This document shows positions 16,797-27,600 of a DNA stretch of 64,000 nt, piece by piece; positions within the stretch are counted from its first letter, which is position 1; the number at the start of each line of letters is the position of its first letter. The notes beneath the pieces were generated by a model. That model saw nothing but the letters and a program-made list of their open reading frames with translations. It ran no database searches and was not told where the DNA came from. The position numbers and the translations under genes are program-made. Where the stretch lies: the NCBI RefSeq assembly GCF_900460065.1, contig NZ_UAVD01000029.1, forward strand, positions 372,001 through 436,000, written 5' to 3'. The DNA comes from Streptomyces griseus (GTDB lineage Bacteria; Actinomycetota; Actinomycetes; Streptomycetales; Streptomycetaceae).

Positions 16797-16845
16797 CTGT
16801 CGGCTGTCGGCTGTCGGCTGTCGGCTGTCGGCTGTCGGCTGCCGG
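16797..16845. repeat. 7-bp tandem repeat (CTGTCGG)x6 plus one variant
   Basis: Six perfect CTGTCGG units are followed by CTGCCGG in the non-coding space between the TetR gene end (16720) and the lipoprotein gene end (16885). Such heptamer arrays change copy number easily by slippage. No function is evident. Confidence 0.9.
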
Positions 16846-16884
16846 GTGCGGGGGCAGAGGGCGGGATGCGGGGCGAGGCCGTTG

Positions 16885-17547
16885 TCACGCCGCGGGGGAG
16901 GAGGCGCCGTGATCGCGGAGGCCGTCCTCCGTGCGGCGTGCCGCGTTGTCGACGATCCGGTCCAGGTCTTCCCGCACAGCGTGTTCCGTGCTCCCGTGTG
17001 CTGCGTACGCGGACACGGTGAGCACGAGGTCGCCGTTCCACAGAAGGAGGGTGCGGCCGGGACGCCCCTGGTCGTCGGCCGACAGCACGTAGGCGGCGTC
17101 GTGGACCTTCTCGGGCCCGCGTCCGTGGGCCCGGTCGAGGTTCTGCTTGACGCGGTACGCGCGACGGGCGGCCTCGGTCTCCTCGTACACCGAGGCCCTG
17201 GTGCTGAGCTTCCAGAACGTGCCGTCGGGGGCCTTCAGGTCCGCGAGGCAGCCGGTCTGCCGGTAGAGGGGCCGCGCGCCGTTCTCGCCGATGTCCTCCT
17301 GGGAGTCGGGGGAGGCGGAGTCGGTGGTGCTGCCGAGGGTGAAGCCCTCGGCGGGCGCCTCGCCAGCGAGGAGGTCGCAGGGCCTGCTGGTCCAGCTGTG
17401 GGTGCCCGGTGGGCGGGCGGTCCGCTCCGCCGCCTCGCGGTTCTCCCCGTCACCGCCTCCGGAGCAGCCGGCCGAAACGGCCACCGCCAGCCCGATGAGC
17501 GCGGCAGACCGCGCCCGGCCTAATGCGGAGCTCCTGGGTCCGTGCAT
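16885..17547 (-). CDS. Secreted lipoprotein of unknown function
   Basis: This is a 220-aa protein with a type II signal peptide: basic start (MHGPRSSALGRARSA), hydrophobic segment and lipobox AVSAGC, giving a lipidated Cys near residue 28. The mature part begins SGGGDGENREAAERT. It carries a CDLLAGEAPAEGFTLG segment reminiscent of the DUF3558 group of actinobacterial lipoproteins, although the match is weak. It is likely anchored on the outer face of the membrane. Neighbours give no functional clue. Confidence 0.8.
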   Translation of the reverse strand: MHGPRSSALGRARSAALIGLAVAVSAGCSGGGDGENREAAERTARPPGTHSWTSRPCDLLAGEAPAEGFTLGSTTDSASPDSQEDIGENGARPLYRQTGCLADLKAPDGTFWKLSTRASVYEETEAARRAYRVKQNLDRAHGRGPEKVHDAAYVLSADDQGRPGRTLLLWNGDLVLTVSAYAAHGSTEHAVREDLDRIVDNAARRTEDGLRDHGASSPAA

Positions 17548-17659
17548 CTTCCACCCCTTCGTCCTGGAGATCCCATTGTCCGATGCTCGTACCGGTGGGT
17601 AAAGGAGACCGGGCCCGCACCGAGTGGTGCGGGCCCGGCCGGAGGAGGCGCGGCGCGGC

Positions 17660-18025
17660 TCAGGAGCCCGTGTCTCCGGGGCCGAAGTCGCCGGTGAGGG
17701 CGGCGGCGATCCGCAGGTGCGGCGCCGCGTCGGCGCCCCGCCCCTGGCGCTCCAGCGTCCGGCCCAGCATCAGGTGTGCGTAGCTCTCCACCGGGTCGAG
17801 CTCCAGGACGACCCGGAGCTCCTGCTCCGCCTTGACCAGCCGGGCGGAGTGGTAGTAGGAGCGGGCCAGCAGCAGCCGCGGCGCGACCTGCTCCGGCGCT
17901 TCCCCGACGAGTCCGCCCAGGATCCGTGCCGCCGTCAGGTACTCCTTGGCCTCGAAGAACATCTGCGCCCGGTCCCACCGGTCGGCGGCGGTGCCGAACT
18001 CGTAGTAGGTCTCGGTCTCGCTCAC
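17660..18025 (-). CDS. Small TPR protein
   Basis: This is a 121-aa protein from GTG 18025 (VSETETYYEFGTAADRWDRA). It is preceded by an excellent aaggagg, so this start is preferred to the longer open frame. Two to three tetratricopeptide units are visible: AQMFFEAKEYLTAARILGGL, ARSYYHSARLVKAEQELRVV and LMLGRTLERQGRGADAAPHL. These are protein-interaction helices, so the protein is probably cytoplasmic. It is divergent from the pirin gene across 149 bases. Confidence 0.88.
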   Translation of the reverse strand: MSETETYYEFGTAADRWDRAQMFFEAKEYLTAARILGGLVGEAPEQVAPRLLLARSYYHSARLVKAEQELRVVLELDPVESYAHLMLGRTLERQGRGADAAPHLRIAAALTGDFGPGDTGS

Positions 18026-18174
18026 GTGTCCTCCTTCGTGTGGTGCGGAACGGCCCAGGGGCCGCCCCGCCGTACGTTCAGCCATGACAACACCGCACAA
18101 TGGTTGAACATTCCACTAATCTTCTGGCGTGGGACCCGGCTCCCCACGCCCCCTACGGGAATAGGTTGAGCGCC

Positions 18175-19140
18175 ATGAGCAATCTCGATCGCCAGGCCAC
18201 GCCCTCTGTCTGCGGAGGGCGCGGCTTCGTCGTCGCCGAGCCCGTCCGTGAGCTTCTCGCCCCCCGTCGCGTCCAGCTCGGCGAGGGCACCGAGGTCCGC
18301 CGTCTGCTGCCCAACCTCGGCCGGCGCATGGTGGGCGCCTGGGCCTTCGTGGACCACTACGGCCCCGACGACATCGCAGACGAGCCCGGAATGCAGGTCC
18401 CGCCCCATCCCCACATGGGCCTCCAGACCGTCAGCTGGCTCCACGAGGGGGAAGTCCTCCACCGGGACAGCCTCGGCAGCCTGCAGACGGTACGCCCCCG
18501 CGAACTGGGCCTGATGACCTCGGGCCGCGCCATCAGCCACTCCGAGGAGAGCCCGAAGGAGCACGCCCGGCTGCTGCACGGGGCGCAGCTCTGGGTGGCA
18601 CTCCCGGAAGCGCACCGCAACATCGAGCCGCACTTCCAGCACCACACGGACCTGCCCGTCGTGACCGCCCCCGGTGTGACCGCCACGGTCATCCTGGGCG
18701 AACTGGACGGTGCGGCCTCGCCCGGCACCGCGTACACCCCGATCGTCGGCGCCGACATGGCCCTGGCCGGCGGCGCCGAGGCCCGCCTGCCCCTGGATCC
18801 CGACTTCGAGTACGCGGTCCTGTCCATGTCGGGCGAGGCCGAGGTCGACGGCGTACCGGTGCTGCCCGGCTCGATGCTCTACCTCGGCTGCGGCCGGACC
18901 GAACTGCCGTTGCGCGGTGTCTCCGACGCCGGGCTGATGCTCCTGGGCGGCGAGCCGTTCGAAGAGGAGCTGGTCATGTTCTGGAACTTCATCGCCCGAT
19001 CCGGTGAGGAGATCGCACAGGCGCGAAAGGACTGGGAGGAGGGCTCGCGGTTCGGTGAGGTGCGGGGCTACGACGGTGCCCGCCTGTCTGCCCCGGAGCT
19101 GCCCACTACTCCGCTGAAACCGCGCGGGCGGGTGCGCTGA
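18175..19140 (+). CDS. Pirin family protein
   Basis: This is a 321-aa protein from ATG 18175 (MSNLDRQATPSVCGG). The metal-binding residues of the pirin N-terminal cupin are present in VPPHPHMGLQTVSWL and SGRAISHSEESPKEHARL. The FDHxGP-like motif is FVDHYGPDDI. Pirins are bicupin proteins that bind Fe and act as regulators or, in some bacteria, as quercetinases. The role here is unknown. The -10/-35 region probably lies in the AT-rich stretch ggttgaacattccactaatc at about 18102-18121. Confidence 0.92.
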   Translation: MSNLDRQATPSVCGGRGFVVAEPVRELLAPRRVQLGEGTEVRRLLPNLGRRMVGAWAFVDHYGPDDIADEPGMQVPPHPHMGLQTVSWLHEGEVLHRDSLGSLQTVRPRELGLMTSGRAISHSEESPKEHARLLHGAQLWVALPEAHRNIEPHFQHHTDLPVVTAPGVTATVILGELDGAASPGTAYTPIVGADMALAGGAEARLPLDPDFEYAVLSMSGEAEVDGVPVLPGSMLYLGCGRTELPLRGVSDAGLMLLGGEPFEEELVMFWNFIARSGEEIAQARKDWEEGSRFGEVRGYDGARLSAPELPTTPLKPRGRVR

Positions 19141-19548
19141 CCTGGGGAAACTCTAAGGCAGGACGGCCGTGCTTCCGCTGGCGGCGGCTACGCCGACCGT
19201 CCGATTCGCATCTGTCCTGCGCTAGGGACGGGCAACCCCGGGTGCCCGTGCCGGGCGTGCGTGGTCCCCGGCCCTCCCGCCTGGGACGCCTGCAACGACC
19301 CGTGCAGCAACGACTAGGTCGGCGGACAACTCACCGTCCACGTCGCCCGAATCTTCCCCAGTCGACATTCCTCACGGAGGAGCGGGCCGTTCGGGGCGGC
19401 CGGAACTGCATGCCGCCGTCGACGACCGCCGTCGAGATGGTTATCACCCTGTTCCGGTGCGCGCCGACGATGAGCGAGCGCGGGTGCCCGCCATCCTGTG
19501 ACGCTGCACCGACCGGCATCGGGGTGTGCGTCGTCACCTCCGCTCGAC
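19141..19548. other. 408-base region without a confident gene
   Basis: In frame after the pirin stop there is an open stretch ending at 19317 that would encode a Cys/Pro-rich tail (PGCPCRACVVPGPPAWDACN...). It has no start codon or ribosome-binding site and is not called. The rest shows no hairpin or known family. The region lies between two convergent operons. Confidence 0.4.
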
Positions 19549-20349
19549 TCATCCGAGAGTGATGCGCCGGAAGCGGATCAGCGCGAGGAGCATGAACACG
19601 CCGGTGATGACGATGGCACAGGCCGCGGAGTAGGGGAGCGCGTGCACGACGGGCCAGGCGTCGCTGGTGGGCAGGCCGCTGGGCGGCGGGTTGCCGAAGA
19701 GTCCGCGGACCGCGGTGGCCGTGGCGGAGACGGGGTTCCACTCCGCCACGGTGCGCAGCGGGCCGGGCATGGTGTGCGGGGACACGAAGGCGGCGGAGAC
19801 GAAAGTGACCGGGAACAGCCATATCAGCCCCGCGCTCTGGGCGACCTCGACGCTGCGGGCCATCAGTCCGATCGCGGCCCCCACCCAGGACATGGCGAAG
19901 GCGAAGAGCAGGATCAGCAGGTAAGCCGCGAGGGCCTCGGCGGGTGAGGCGCTGATGCGCCAGCCGACCAGCAGGCCGCACAGGGAGGTGACGACCAGGG
20001 TCACCGCGCTCATGGTCAGGTCGGACAGAGTCCGCCCCAGGAGCACGGCCATGGCGGGCATGGGGAGGGAGCGGAAGCGGTCCACGATGCCCTTGTCCAT
20101 GTCGTTGGCCAGTCCGAGTGCGGTGAAGGCGGAGTTGAAGGTGACGGCCTGGGCGAAGATGCCACCCATGAGGAACGTCCGGTATTCGGCCCCGCCAAGG
20201 CTGCCACCGAAGACGTAGGCGAGCAGCAGGACGAACATCACCGGCTGCACGAGCGCCGCGATGACCGACCCGGGGGTCCGGCGCAGGTTCAAGAGATTGC
20301 GCCAGGCGATGATCGAGGAGTCGCGGCCCAGCCGCTGGACCGCTGTCAT
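19549..20349 (-). CDS. ABC transporter permease (DrrB-like, ABC-2 type)
   Basis: This is a 266-aa protein with six membrane helices and the ABC-2 signature around NPVSATATAVRGLFGNP. The N-terminus (IAWRNLLNLRRTPGSVI) and FVSPHTMPGPLRTVAEW are characteristic of daunorubicin-resistance DrrB permeases. The ATG overlaps the ATPase stop as ATGA, so the two are translationally coupled. It is the last gene of the NRPS-mbtH-ATPase-permease operon and is inferred to export the NRPS product or give self-resistance. Confidence 0.92.
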   Translation of the reverse strand: MTAVQRLGRDSSIIAWRNLLNLRRTPGSVIAALVQPVMFVLLLAYVFGGSLGGAEYRTFLMGGIFAQAVTFNSAFTALGLANDMDKGIVDRFRSLPMPAMAVLLGRTLSDLTMSAVTLVVTSLCGLLVGWRISASPAEALAAYLLILLFAFAMSWVGAAIGLMARSVEVAQSAGLIWLFPVTFVSAAFVSPHTMPGPLRTVAEWNPVSATATAVRGLFGNPPPSGLPTSDAWPVVHALPYSAACAIVITGVFMLLALIRFRRITLG

Positions 20350-21356
20350 CGCGCACCTCCGCCGACGACCGCGACGCCCGGAGAGGCCGTTGCTCCGTCC
20401 GGCGCGATGGGACGGCCGGTGAGAGAGAGGAACACATCGTCCAGGGTCGGTGGCGCCAACCCCACGTCCTGGACGACGATTCCTGCCAGCCGAAGGCGGC
20501 TCAAGGCGTATTCCAGGCTCCGTGCTCCGTGGTCGGTGGCGACGGTCAGGCGTCCGGTGCGCTGGTCCAGGTCGGGGAGGTGCTCGCCGAGCGTGGCCAG
20601 GATCTCTGTGGCGGTGCTGCGATGCCGTGGCTCCGCGACGGTGAGCGAGAGCCGCTCGCCGCCCACCCGTGCCTTGAGTTGGGCCGCGGAACCGCGGGCC
20701 ACCACCGTGCCGCTCTCGATGACGACGATGGCGTCGGCCAACTGGTCCGCTTCCTCCAGGTACTGGGTGGTGAGCAGCACGGTGGTGCCCTCGGCGACGA
20801 GACTCCTGACGGCCTGCCAGGTGTCGGCCCGGCCTCGGGGGTCGAGCCCGGTCGTGGGCTCGTCCAGCACCACCACGGGCGGTCGCGCCACCAGGGCGCC
20901 GGCCAGGTCGAGACGTCTGCGCATCCCCCCTGAGTACGTCTTGCTCGGCAGGTCGGCCGCGTCCTCCAGATCGAAGTCGCTGAGCAATTGACCGGCCCTG
21001 CGGCGGGCGGCATGCCGCCCGAACCCGTAGAGCCGCGCGACCAGGTAGAGGTTCTCCCGACCCGAGAGCTTCTCGTCCACCGCGGCGTACTGCCCCGAAA
21101 GACCGAGGTCACGGCGCACGGCCTCGGGGGCGGCGAGGACGTCGTGACCGGCCATCCAGGCGCGGCCGCCATCGGGCCGCAGCAGTGTGGACAGGACTCT
21201 CACCGCGGTGGTCTTGCCCGCGCCGTTCGGGCCGAGGACCCCCAGCACGGTGCCGGGGGCCGCTTCCAGATCCACACCGTTCAGCGCCTGCTTCTTCCCG
21301 AAGCGCTTGGTGAGTCCTTCGGCCCGTATGGCCGGGCGGGTCGGTGGGGAGGTCAT
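20346..21356 (-). CDS. ABC transporter ATP-binding protein (DrrA-like)
   Basis: This is a 336-aa protein from ATG 21356 (MTSPPTRPAIRAEGLTKRFG). It has Walker A GPNGAGKTT, signature YSGGMRRRLDLA, Walker B VVVLDEPTTGLD and a switch His equivalent in LLTTQYLEEADQL. The about 90-residue C-terminal extension is typical of DrrA-type exporters. It powers the coupled permease. The start sits 67 bases after the MbtH stop, with gagagg as ribosome-binding site. Earlier in-frame codons were rejected for lack of one. Confidence 0.94.
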   Translation of the reverse strand: MTSPPTRPAIRAEGLTKRFGKKQALNGVDLEAAPGTVLGVLGPNGAGKTTAVRVLSTLLRPDGGRAWMAGHDVLAAPEAVRRDLGLSGQYAAVDEKLSGRENLYLVARLYGFGRHAARRRAGQLLSDFDLEDAADLPSKTYSGGMRRRLDLAGALVARPPVVVLDEPTTGLDPRGRADTWQAVRSLVAEGTTVLLTTQYLEEADQLADAIVVIESGTVVARGSAAQLKARVGGERLSLTVAEPRHRSTATEILATLGEHLPDLDQRTGRLTVATDHGARSLEYALSRLRLAGIVVQDVGLAPPTLDDVFLSLTGRPIAPDGATASPGVAVVGGGAR

Positions 21357-21423
21357 GGACGCCTCTCGTAGATGAGTGCACAGCACGGGTGCCCTGCGCG
21401 CCGGTGCGGGGCCGGATCCGGGG

Positions 21424-21630
21424 TCATGCCACCCGCACGCGGGCGCTCCTGGGGGTGATGTCGGTCCAGTGGGCCTCCACGTACTCCAGGCAGGCCGTGT
21501 GCCCGGCCGGGCCGAAGACCTCGTCCCAGCCGGCCGGGACCGCCGCGAACGACGGCCACAGGGCGTGCTGGCCCTCGTCGTTGACCAGGACGCGGTGCTG
21601 GGTGTCGGGGTCGTCGAAGGGGTTCGTCAT
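21424..21630 (-). CDS. MbtH-like protein
   Basis: This is a 68-aa protein from ATG 21630. It shows the full MbtH pattern: NPFDDPDTQHRVLVNDEGQ, ALWPSFAAVPAGWDEVFGP, CLEYVEAHWTDITPRS. MbtH proteins bind NRPS adenylation domains and are needed for folding or activity of many of them. The start overlaps the NRPS stop as ATGA, which strongly ties it to the adjacent synthetase. Confidence 0.96.
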   Translation of the reverse strand: MTNPFDDPDTQHRVLVNDEGQHALWPSFAAVPAGWDEVFGPAGHTACLEYVEAHWTDITPRSARVRVA

Positions 21631-24600
21631 GACAGGTCTCCTCGTTCGGTGTGCTGGTATGCCGTGAGTACGGCCGTGACGGTGGTGCCGATCTGCTCCC
21701 GCGCGGCGGGCTGCATCATCTGGGCGTGCGCGCACGCCACGTCGTGGTTCTCGATGGGACCGGTGATGTAGGGGTTCCACAGGGACAGGTCGAAGGTGTC
21801 CGCGGGGCGGCCCTCGGCAGCGGTGAAGAACAGTGCCGGGCCGTGGAACACACGGGGCGTGTACCTGCGCATCAGCCGGGCCTGACCGGCGAAGTTGTCG
21901 ACCATGGCGTCGATCGTGGCCGGTTCCAGCGCTCCGAGAGGGCTCCCGTTCGCACGGAACTGGTCACGTACGTCGCCTGCCTCGACAGGCCCGTCCCCAG
22001 CCAGGGCCTCCTGGCCGACGCCCATGTTGGAGAGGAGGGCGCGGAAGACGGTGTCCCGGCTCGCACGGTCCAGGTCGTCCAGCGGGGCGAGCGGGAAGGC
22101 GTCCAGGATCGTCAGCAGGGCCACCTCCTCGCCCGCCTCCTGGAGCTGTACGGCGACCTCCTGGACGACATTGCCGCCGAAGGACCAGCCGAAGAGGTGG
22201 TACGGGCCGTGTGGCTGGACGGCTCGCAGCTCTGCCACGTACACGGCGGCCATCGCCTCGATGCTGTCCGGGAAGGGCCGGGTGCCGTCGAGGTTCGGGG
22301 TCTGGAGCCCGTAGAGCGGCCGGTCGTTCTCCAGGTGCGGGAGCAACCCGGCGTACGCCCAGGCGAGCCCGCCCGCCGGGTGGACGCAGAACAGTGGGGG
22401 CAGGGTGCCCCTGGTGCGGAGCGGCAGCAGGGTGGCCAGCGGGTTGTCCTGGACACCGGCGCCGATGCGTTCCGCCAGTGCGGCGACCGTGGGAGCCTCG
22501 AACAGACTGCGGATGCTGACGTCCACCCCGAGTGCGTCACGGATGCGACGGATGAGCCCGGCCGCCAGCAGTGAGTGCCCGCCCAGTTCGAAGAAGTCGT
22601 CGTCGATGAGGACGCGTTCGAGCTCCAGCGTCTCGGCGAACAACGTGCACAGCACGTCTTCCCGGGGGTTGCGGGGGCTGCGCCCGTTGCCCGCGTCCGC
22701 CCGTGGTGCGGGCAGGGCCGCCCGGTCCAGCTTTCCGTTCGGGGTCAGGGGGATGGCGTCCAGGGCGACCCAGCCGGACGGGACCATGTATGCGGGCAGC
22801 CTGGCGGCCGCGTACTCCCGTATCGCGTTGAGCCGGTCGGCCTCGGACCGGGACGCATCCGCGGGGCCCTTGGGGGCGGTCCGGGCCGGTGCGGCAGACC
22901 GTTCGGTGAGCACGATGTAGGCGGCGAGCCGCGAACCCCCGGGGCCTTCGCCATGTGCCACCACCGCCGCCTGGGCGGCGTCCGCATGCTCCGTCAGAAC
23001 AGCGGCGACTCCTTCCGGCTCCACCCGGAAGCCGCGTACCTTGACCTGGCCGTCGGCGCGGCCGACGAACTCCAGAGCGTCGTCGGACCTCCGAACGGCC
23101 CGGTCCCCGGTGCGGTACATCCGTGCGCCCGACGGGCCGTGGGGGTCGGGCACGAACCGGGTCGCCGTCTCCGCGGGCTGCCCCTGATAGCCGAGAGCCA
23201 GGCTGTCGCCGGCCAGGTAGAGCTCGCCGGCCACCCCGACCGGAACCGGCCGCAGCCGGTCGTCGAGGAGCCGTACCGAGGTCCCGTCGACCGGGGAGCC
23301 GAGCACCGGCCGATCGGCCGCCCGGAGGTCCGCGGTGAGGGTGTCGACCGTCGCCTCGGTGGGGCCGTAGAAGTTCCAGGCCGTGAGCCCCGGCTGCGAC
23401 CGCAGGTCGTCCCAGAGCGCAGCCGGGACGGCTTCGCCGCCCAGCGCGATCACGGACGGAGCGGGACCGTCCTCGGAGAACAGCCCGGCGTCCAGCAGCT
23501 GACGGACGTGTGTCGGCGTGGACTCCAGCACGTCGAACCCGTGGACACGCGCCGCATGGACCAGGGCTTCCGGGTCGCGTCGTGTCAGGTCGTCCAGGAC
23601 ATGGAGCCGGTGTCCGTCGATCATCCACAGCACCGGGTCCCACGCGGCGTCGAAGGACAGGGCGGCCGTCAGCGCGATGTTGAGCTGCGGCTTTCCGGCC
23701 GCCCGTACGGCGGGTGCGAAGACACGACGGCGGTGGTGTTCGAGGAGCCGGGCGAGGGACCCGTGGCCGACCAGAACCCCCTTGGGACGGCCGGTGGAAC
23801 CCGAGGTGTGCAGAAGGTAGGCCGGCTCACCGGGGCCCGGTCGTTTCTGCTCCCGCACAGGCGCGGGGCCGTCGGAAAGCGTGGCGGCGCACTCGGGGGA
23901 GTAGAGATTCAGCCGACGCCCATGGCCCCGGGCCAGGTCGTGCGTGCCGTCGGCCGTGAGCACGGTGTGCGGATGGGCGTCGGCCAGTACCGCGTCGATC
24001 CTGCCCTGCGGGAGGGAGCCGTCGACCGGTACGTAGACGGCTCCTGCCTTGAGCACGCCGAGAAGGGCGGCGATGGAGTCGGCGGAGCGCGGCAACAGCA
24101 CGGCCACCGGATCCCTCTGGCCCGCACCAGCCTGTAGGAGCACTTCGGCGATACGTTCCGAGCGGGCGTCCAGCTCAGTGAACGAGAGGCTGCCGTCCGG
24201 GGCGGTCACCGCGATGTCGCCACTGCGCGCCGAGGCCACTGTGGCCGCGAACCGGTCCAGCACCGTCGTGAAAAGCGTGGGGTCGGCCATGGACGGGCCA
24301 CGGCTCTCGCCGATGGCCAGCAGGCGTCGCTGTTCCTCGGCGCCGACCAGTGGCAGATCGCCGATGGCCGTGCCGGGATCACCTACGGCGTCAGCGAGGA
24401 GGAGGGCGAAGCGCTCGGCGATCCGTACGGCCGTATCGGCGTCGAACAGGTCGCGGCTGTACTCCAGCGTTCCGTCCAGGCAGCTCCCGTCCCCGGTGGC
24501 CGACGCCCGCTCGGTGAAGGAGAAGGAGAGGTCGAACTTGGCGCCTCCGGTGTCCACCGCCTCCAGCCTGGCCTGGAGGCCGGGCAGGTCCAGGCGCGGC

Positions 24601-27600
24601 GGCCGGTGGTTGTTGAGGGTCAGCATGACCTGGAAGATGGGGTGGCGAGAGAGCGACCGAGTCGGCCGGACGGCCTCCACCAGCCGTTCGAAGGGCAGTT
24701 CCTGGTGGGCGTATGCGGCGAGGTCCGTCTCCCGTACCCGGGACAGCAGCTCCGTGAAGTCCGGGTTGCCGCCGAGGTCTGTCCGCAGAGCGAGCGTGTT
24801 GACGAAGAAGCCGACCAGCGGGTCGAGTGCCTCATCCGTCCGCCCGGCGACCGGGGTGCCGATGAGCACATCGCTGTCGCCCCCCATCCGGTGCAGCAGG
24901 GCCGCCAGGGCAGCGTGCAGCACCATGAAGGTGCTGCTGGCCGTCGACTTCGCCAGCCGTGCCACACCGGCCATGGTCTCCTCCGGTACACGGACCGCTA
25001 CCGTCCCTCCGAGACCGCTCGGCGAGGCCGGCCGGGGGCGGTCGGCGGTCAGGGCCGTCTCCTCCGGGGCGGCACTCAGCCGGTCCTCCCAGTAGGCGAG
25101 TTGGGCCGACGCGGTGGACGTCGGATCGGTGAAGTCGCCGAGCAGGTCGCGCTGCCACCGGGTGTAGTCCGCGTACTGGACCGGCAGCGGGTTCCAGCTC
25201 GGCGCGCGGCCGGCCGTCCGTGCGGCATAGGCGCCGGCCAGGTCCTGAGCGAGCGGACCCATGGACCAGCCGTCCGCCGCGATGTGGTGCACGGTCACCA
25301 GCAGGGTGTGCCGGTCCGCCGCACTGCGGAACAGGACCGGCCGCAGGGGCACGTCCCGCTCCAGGTCGAAGGGCTCGGCCGCGGCCTCACGAAGGGCCCC
25401 GCCGAGGTGTGTCTCGTCGACCACCGTCACGAGCGGAAGTTCCGGCCGCGCGTCACCGGGTGCGAGGATCCGCTGGCAGGGGCGACCGCCAGCGGGTTCG
25501 ATGACCGTGCGCAAGCTCTCGTGCCTCGTCAGCACATCACCCAGAGCGCTCCGGAGAGCGTTCTGGTCGAGGGCGCCGGTGAGCCGCACGGTGAATGCCA
25601 TGTGGTAGGCGGCTGCCCGGGGGTCCAGCTGGTGCAGGAACCAGAGGCGTTCCTGCGCCGGGGAGAGCGGCGGCTGCTCCGTGTGCCGTGTCCGGCGCAG
25701 GGCGGGCCGCGCCGAGCCCCCCGCCTTCGCGAGCCGTTCGGTCAGCCCGGCGGGGGTCGTGGACTCGAAGAGTGCCCGAACCGGGAGCTCGACACCGAAC
25801 GCGGAGCGGATACGACCGACCAGACGCGTCGCCAGCAGGGAATGGCCCCCCAGCTCGAAGAAGTCGTCGTCCGGGGAAACCTGTTCGTGCCCCAGACTCT
25901 CCGCGAACAGAGCACAGAGGATCTCCTCCGGGGCCGAGCGCGGTGCCCGCCCCGTCTCCTCCGGACTCCCCGCCGGTGCGGCCGACGGCAGTGCCGAGAA
26001 GTCCACCTTCCCGTGCGCGGTCAGCGGAAGGGAGTCCACGGGGACGATCAGCGAGGGGACCATGTGGGCGGGCAGCCGCCGCGCCACGAAGGAGCGCAAC
26101 TCCCGGGGGGACAGATCTCGATGACCGGCCGGCACCACCCAGCCGACCAACTGTGCCTCTCCCGAGCCGGCGTCGGAGCGGACCGCGACGGCGGACCGCG
26201 CGATGTCCTCGTGCGCGTCCAGAGCGGAGGCGACCTCGCCGGTCTCGACCCGGAAACCGCGGATCTTGATCTGCCCGTCGGCCCGGCCGAGGTATTCCAG
26301 GCGGCCTTCGACCCGGCGCACCAGGTCCCCGGTCCGGTACATCCGTGAGCCCGGTACTCCGTGGGGATCGGGCAGGAAGCGCTCCGCGGTCGCGGCGGAA
26401 CGGCCCTCGTAGCCGCGCGCGACGCCCGGGCCCGACACGTACAGCTCACCCGTCACTCCGGGGGCGACCGGCCGCAGCCGCCGGTCCAGGACGCGGGCGC
26501 CGGTCACCGGATGGCCGAGGTGGGGCCTCACGCCTGGCAGGACACGGCCCATCACGCTGTCCACGGTGGTCTCCGTGGGCCCGTACAGGTTCCACACAGT
26601 GACATCGGACAGGCCCGCCAGCTCCCGCCACAGCGGGGGCGGTATGGCTTCCCCGCCCAGCGCGAGCACCCGTGGCCGAGGGCGACCGGGGGCGAACAGG
26701 CCGCACGCGCGGAGCTGTTCGAGATAGGAGGGAGTGGTCTCCACGACGTCGATCGCGCGTTCGTGGAGCAGAGCGGTAAGGGCCTCGGGGTCGCGTCGCG
26801 TCGTGTCGTCCACGAGATGCAGTTCATGGCCCGCGATCATCCACAGCAGGGGGTCCAGGGAGGCGTCGAACGTCATCGCGGCCGTGTGGGCCACCCGCAG
26901 GGGCAGTCCGTTGTTGGCTGCCTCCGCCGGGCCCATGAGCCGGTCGCGGTGATGGGCCAACAGCGCGGCCAGCGAGTGGTGTTCGACCACGACGCCCTTG
27001 GGCAGCCCGGTCGACCCGGAGGTGTACAGCACGTATGCGGCGTCCCGGCCGCGCGGCGGCGCGGGCAGACCTGCCGCAGGAAGGGCGGCCTCCTGCCCGG
27101 CTCCGTCGAGCAGGACGACGTCGACCGTGTCCGGGAGAACCGCGCTGGTCGCGGAGGTGGCGAGCACCAGGCGCGGGGCGGCCGTGTCGATAACCAGCTC
27201 GGAACGGGCCGCGGGCTGAGCCGTGTCCAGCGGTACGTACACGGCGCCGGCCCGCAGGATCCCCAGCAGTGCCACGACGGCGAGGGAGGTCCGCGGCAGC
27301 GCCACCGCCACCCGGTCACCGGGTCCCACTCCGCGGTCCACGAGGGAGGCGGCCAGCCGATCGGTGCGCAGGCGCAGTTCACCGAAGGTGAGACGGCTGT
27401 CGTCGGCGACGACAGCGGTCCGGTCCGGCTGGACGGCCGCGCGCGTTGCCAGGACGTCCAGCACCGTCCAGTCTCCGCCGACCGCCACTGTGGTCGCGCT
27501 GAGCGGCCTTGTCGTGGTGCGCGGCAGCTCGTCCAGTGCTGCGGCGCGCTGTGCCGGGGTGAGGAAGTCGAGGTCCGCCACCGGACGGTCCGGCTCGGAG

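Noticed and set aside
16797..16845. CRISPR-like repeats
   Set aside because: The 7-bp units are contiguous without spacers, so this is a simple tandem repeat. No cas gene or CRISPR array is visible anywhere in the window.
19141..19320. Cys/Pro-rich open stretch in frame after the pirin stop
   Set aside because: There is no start codon or ribosome-binding site. It may be readthrough-like chance sequence or a remnant.
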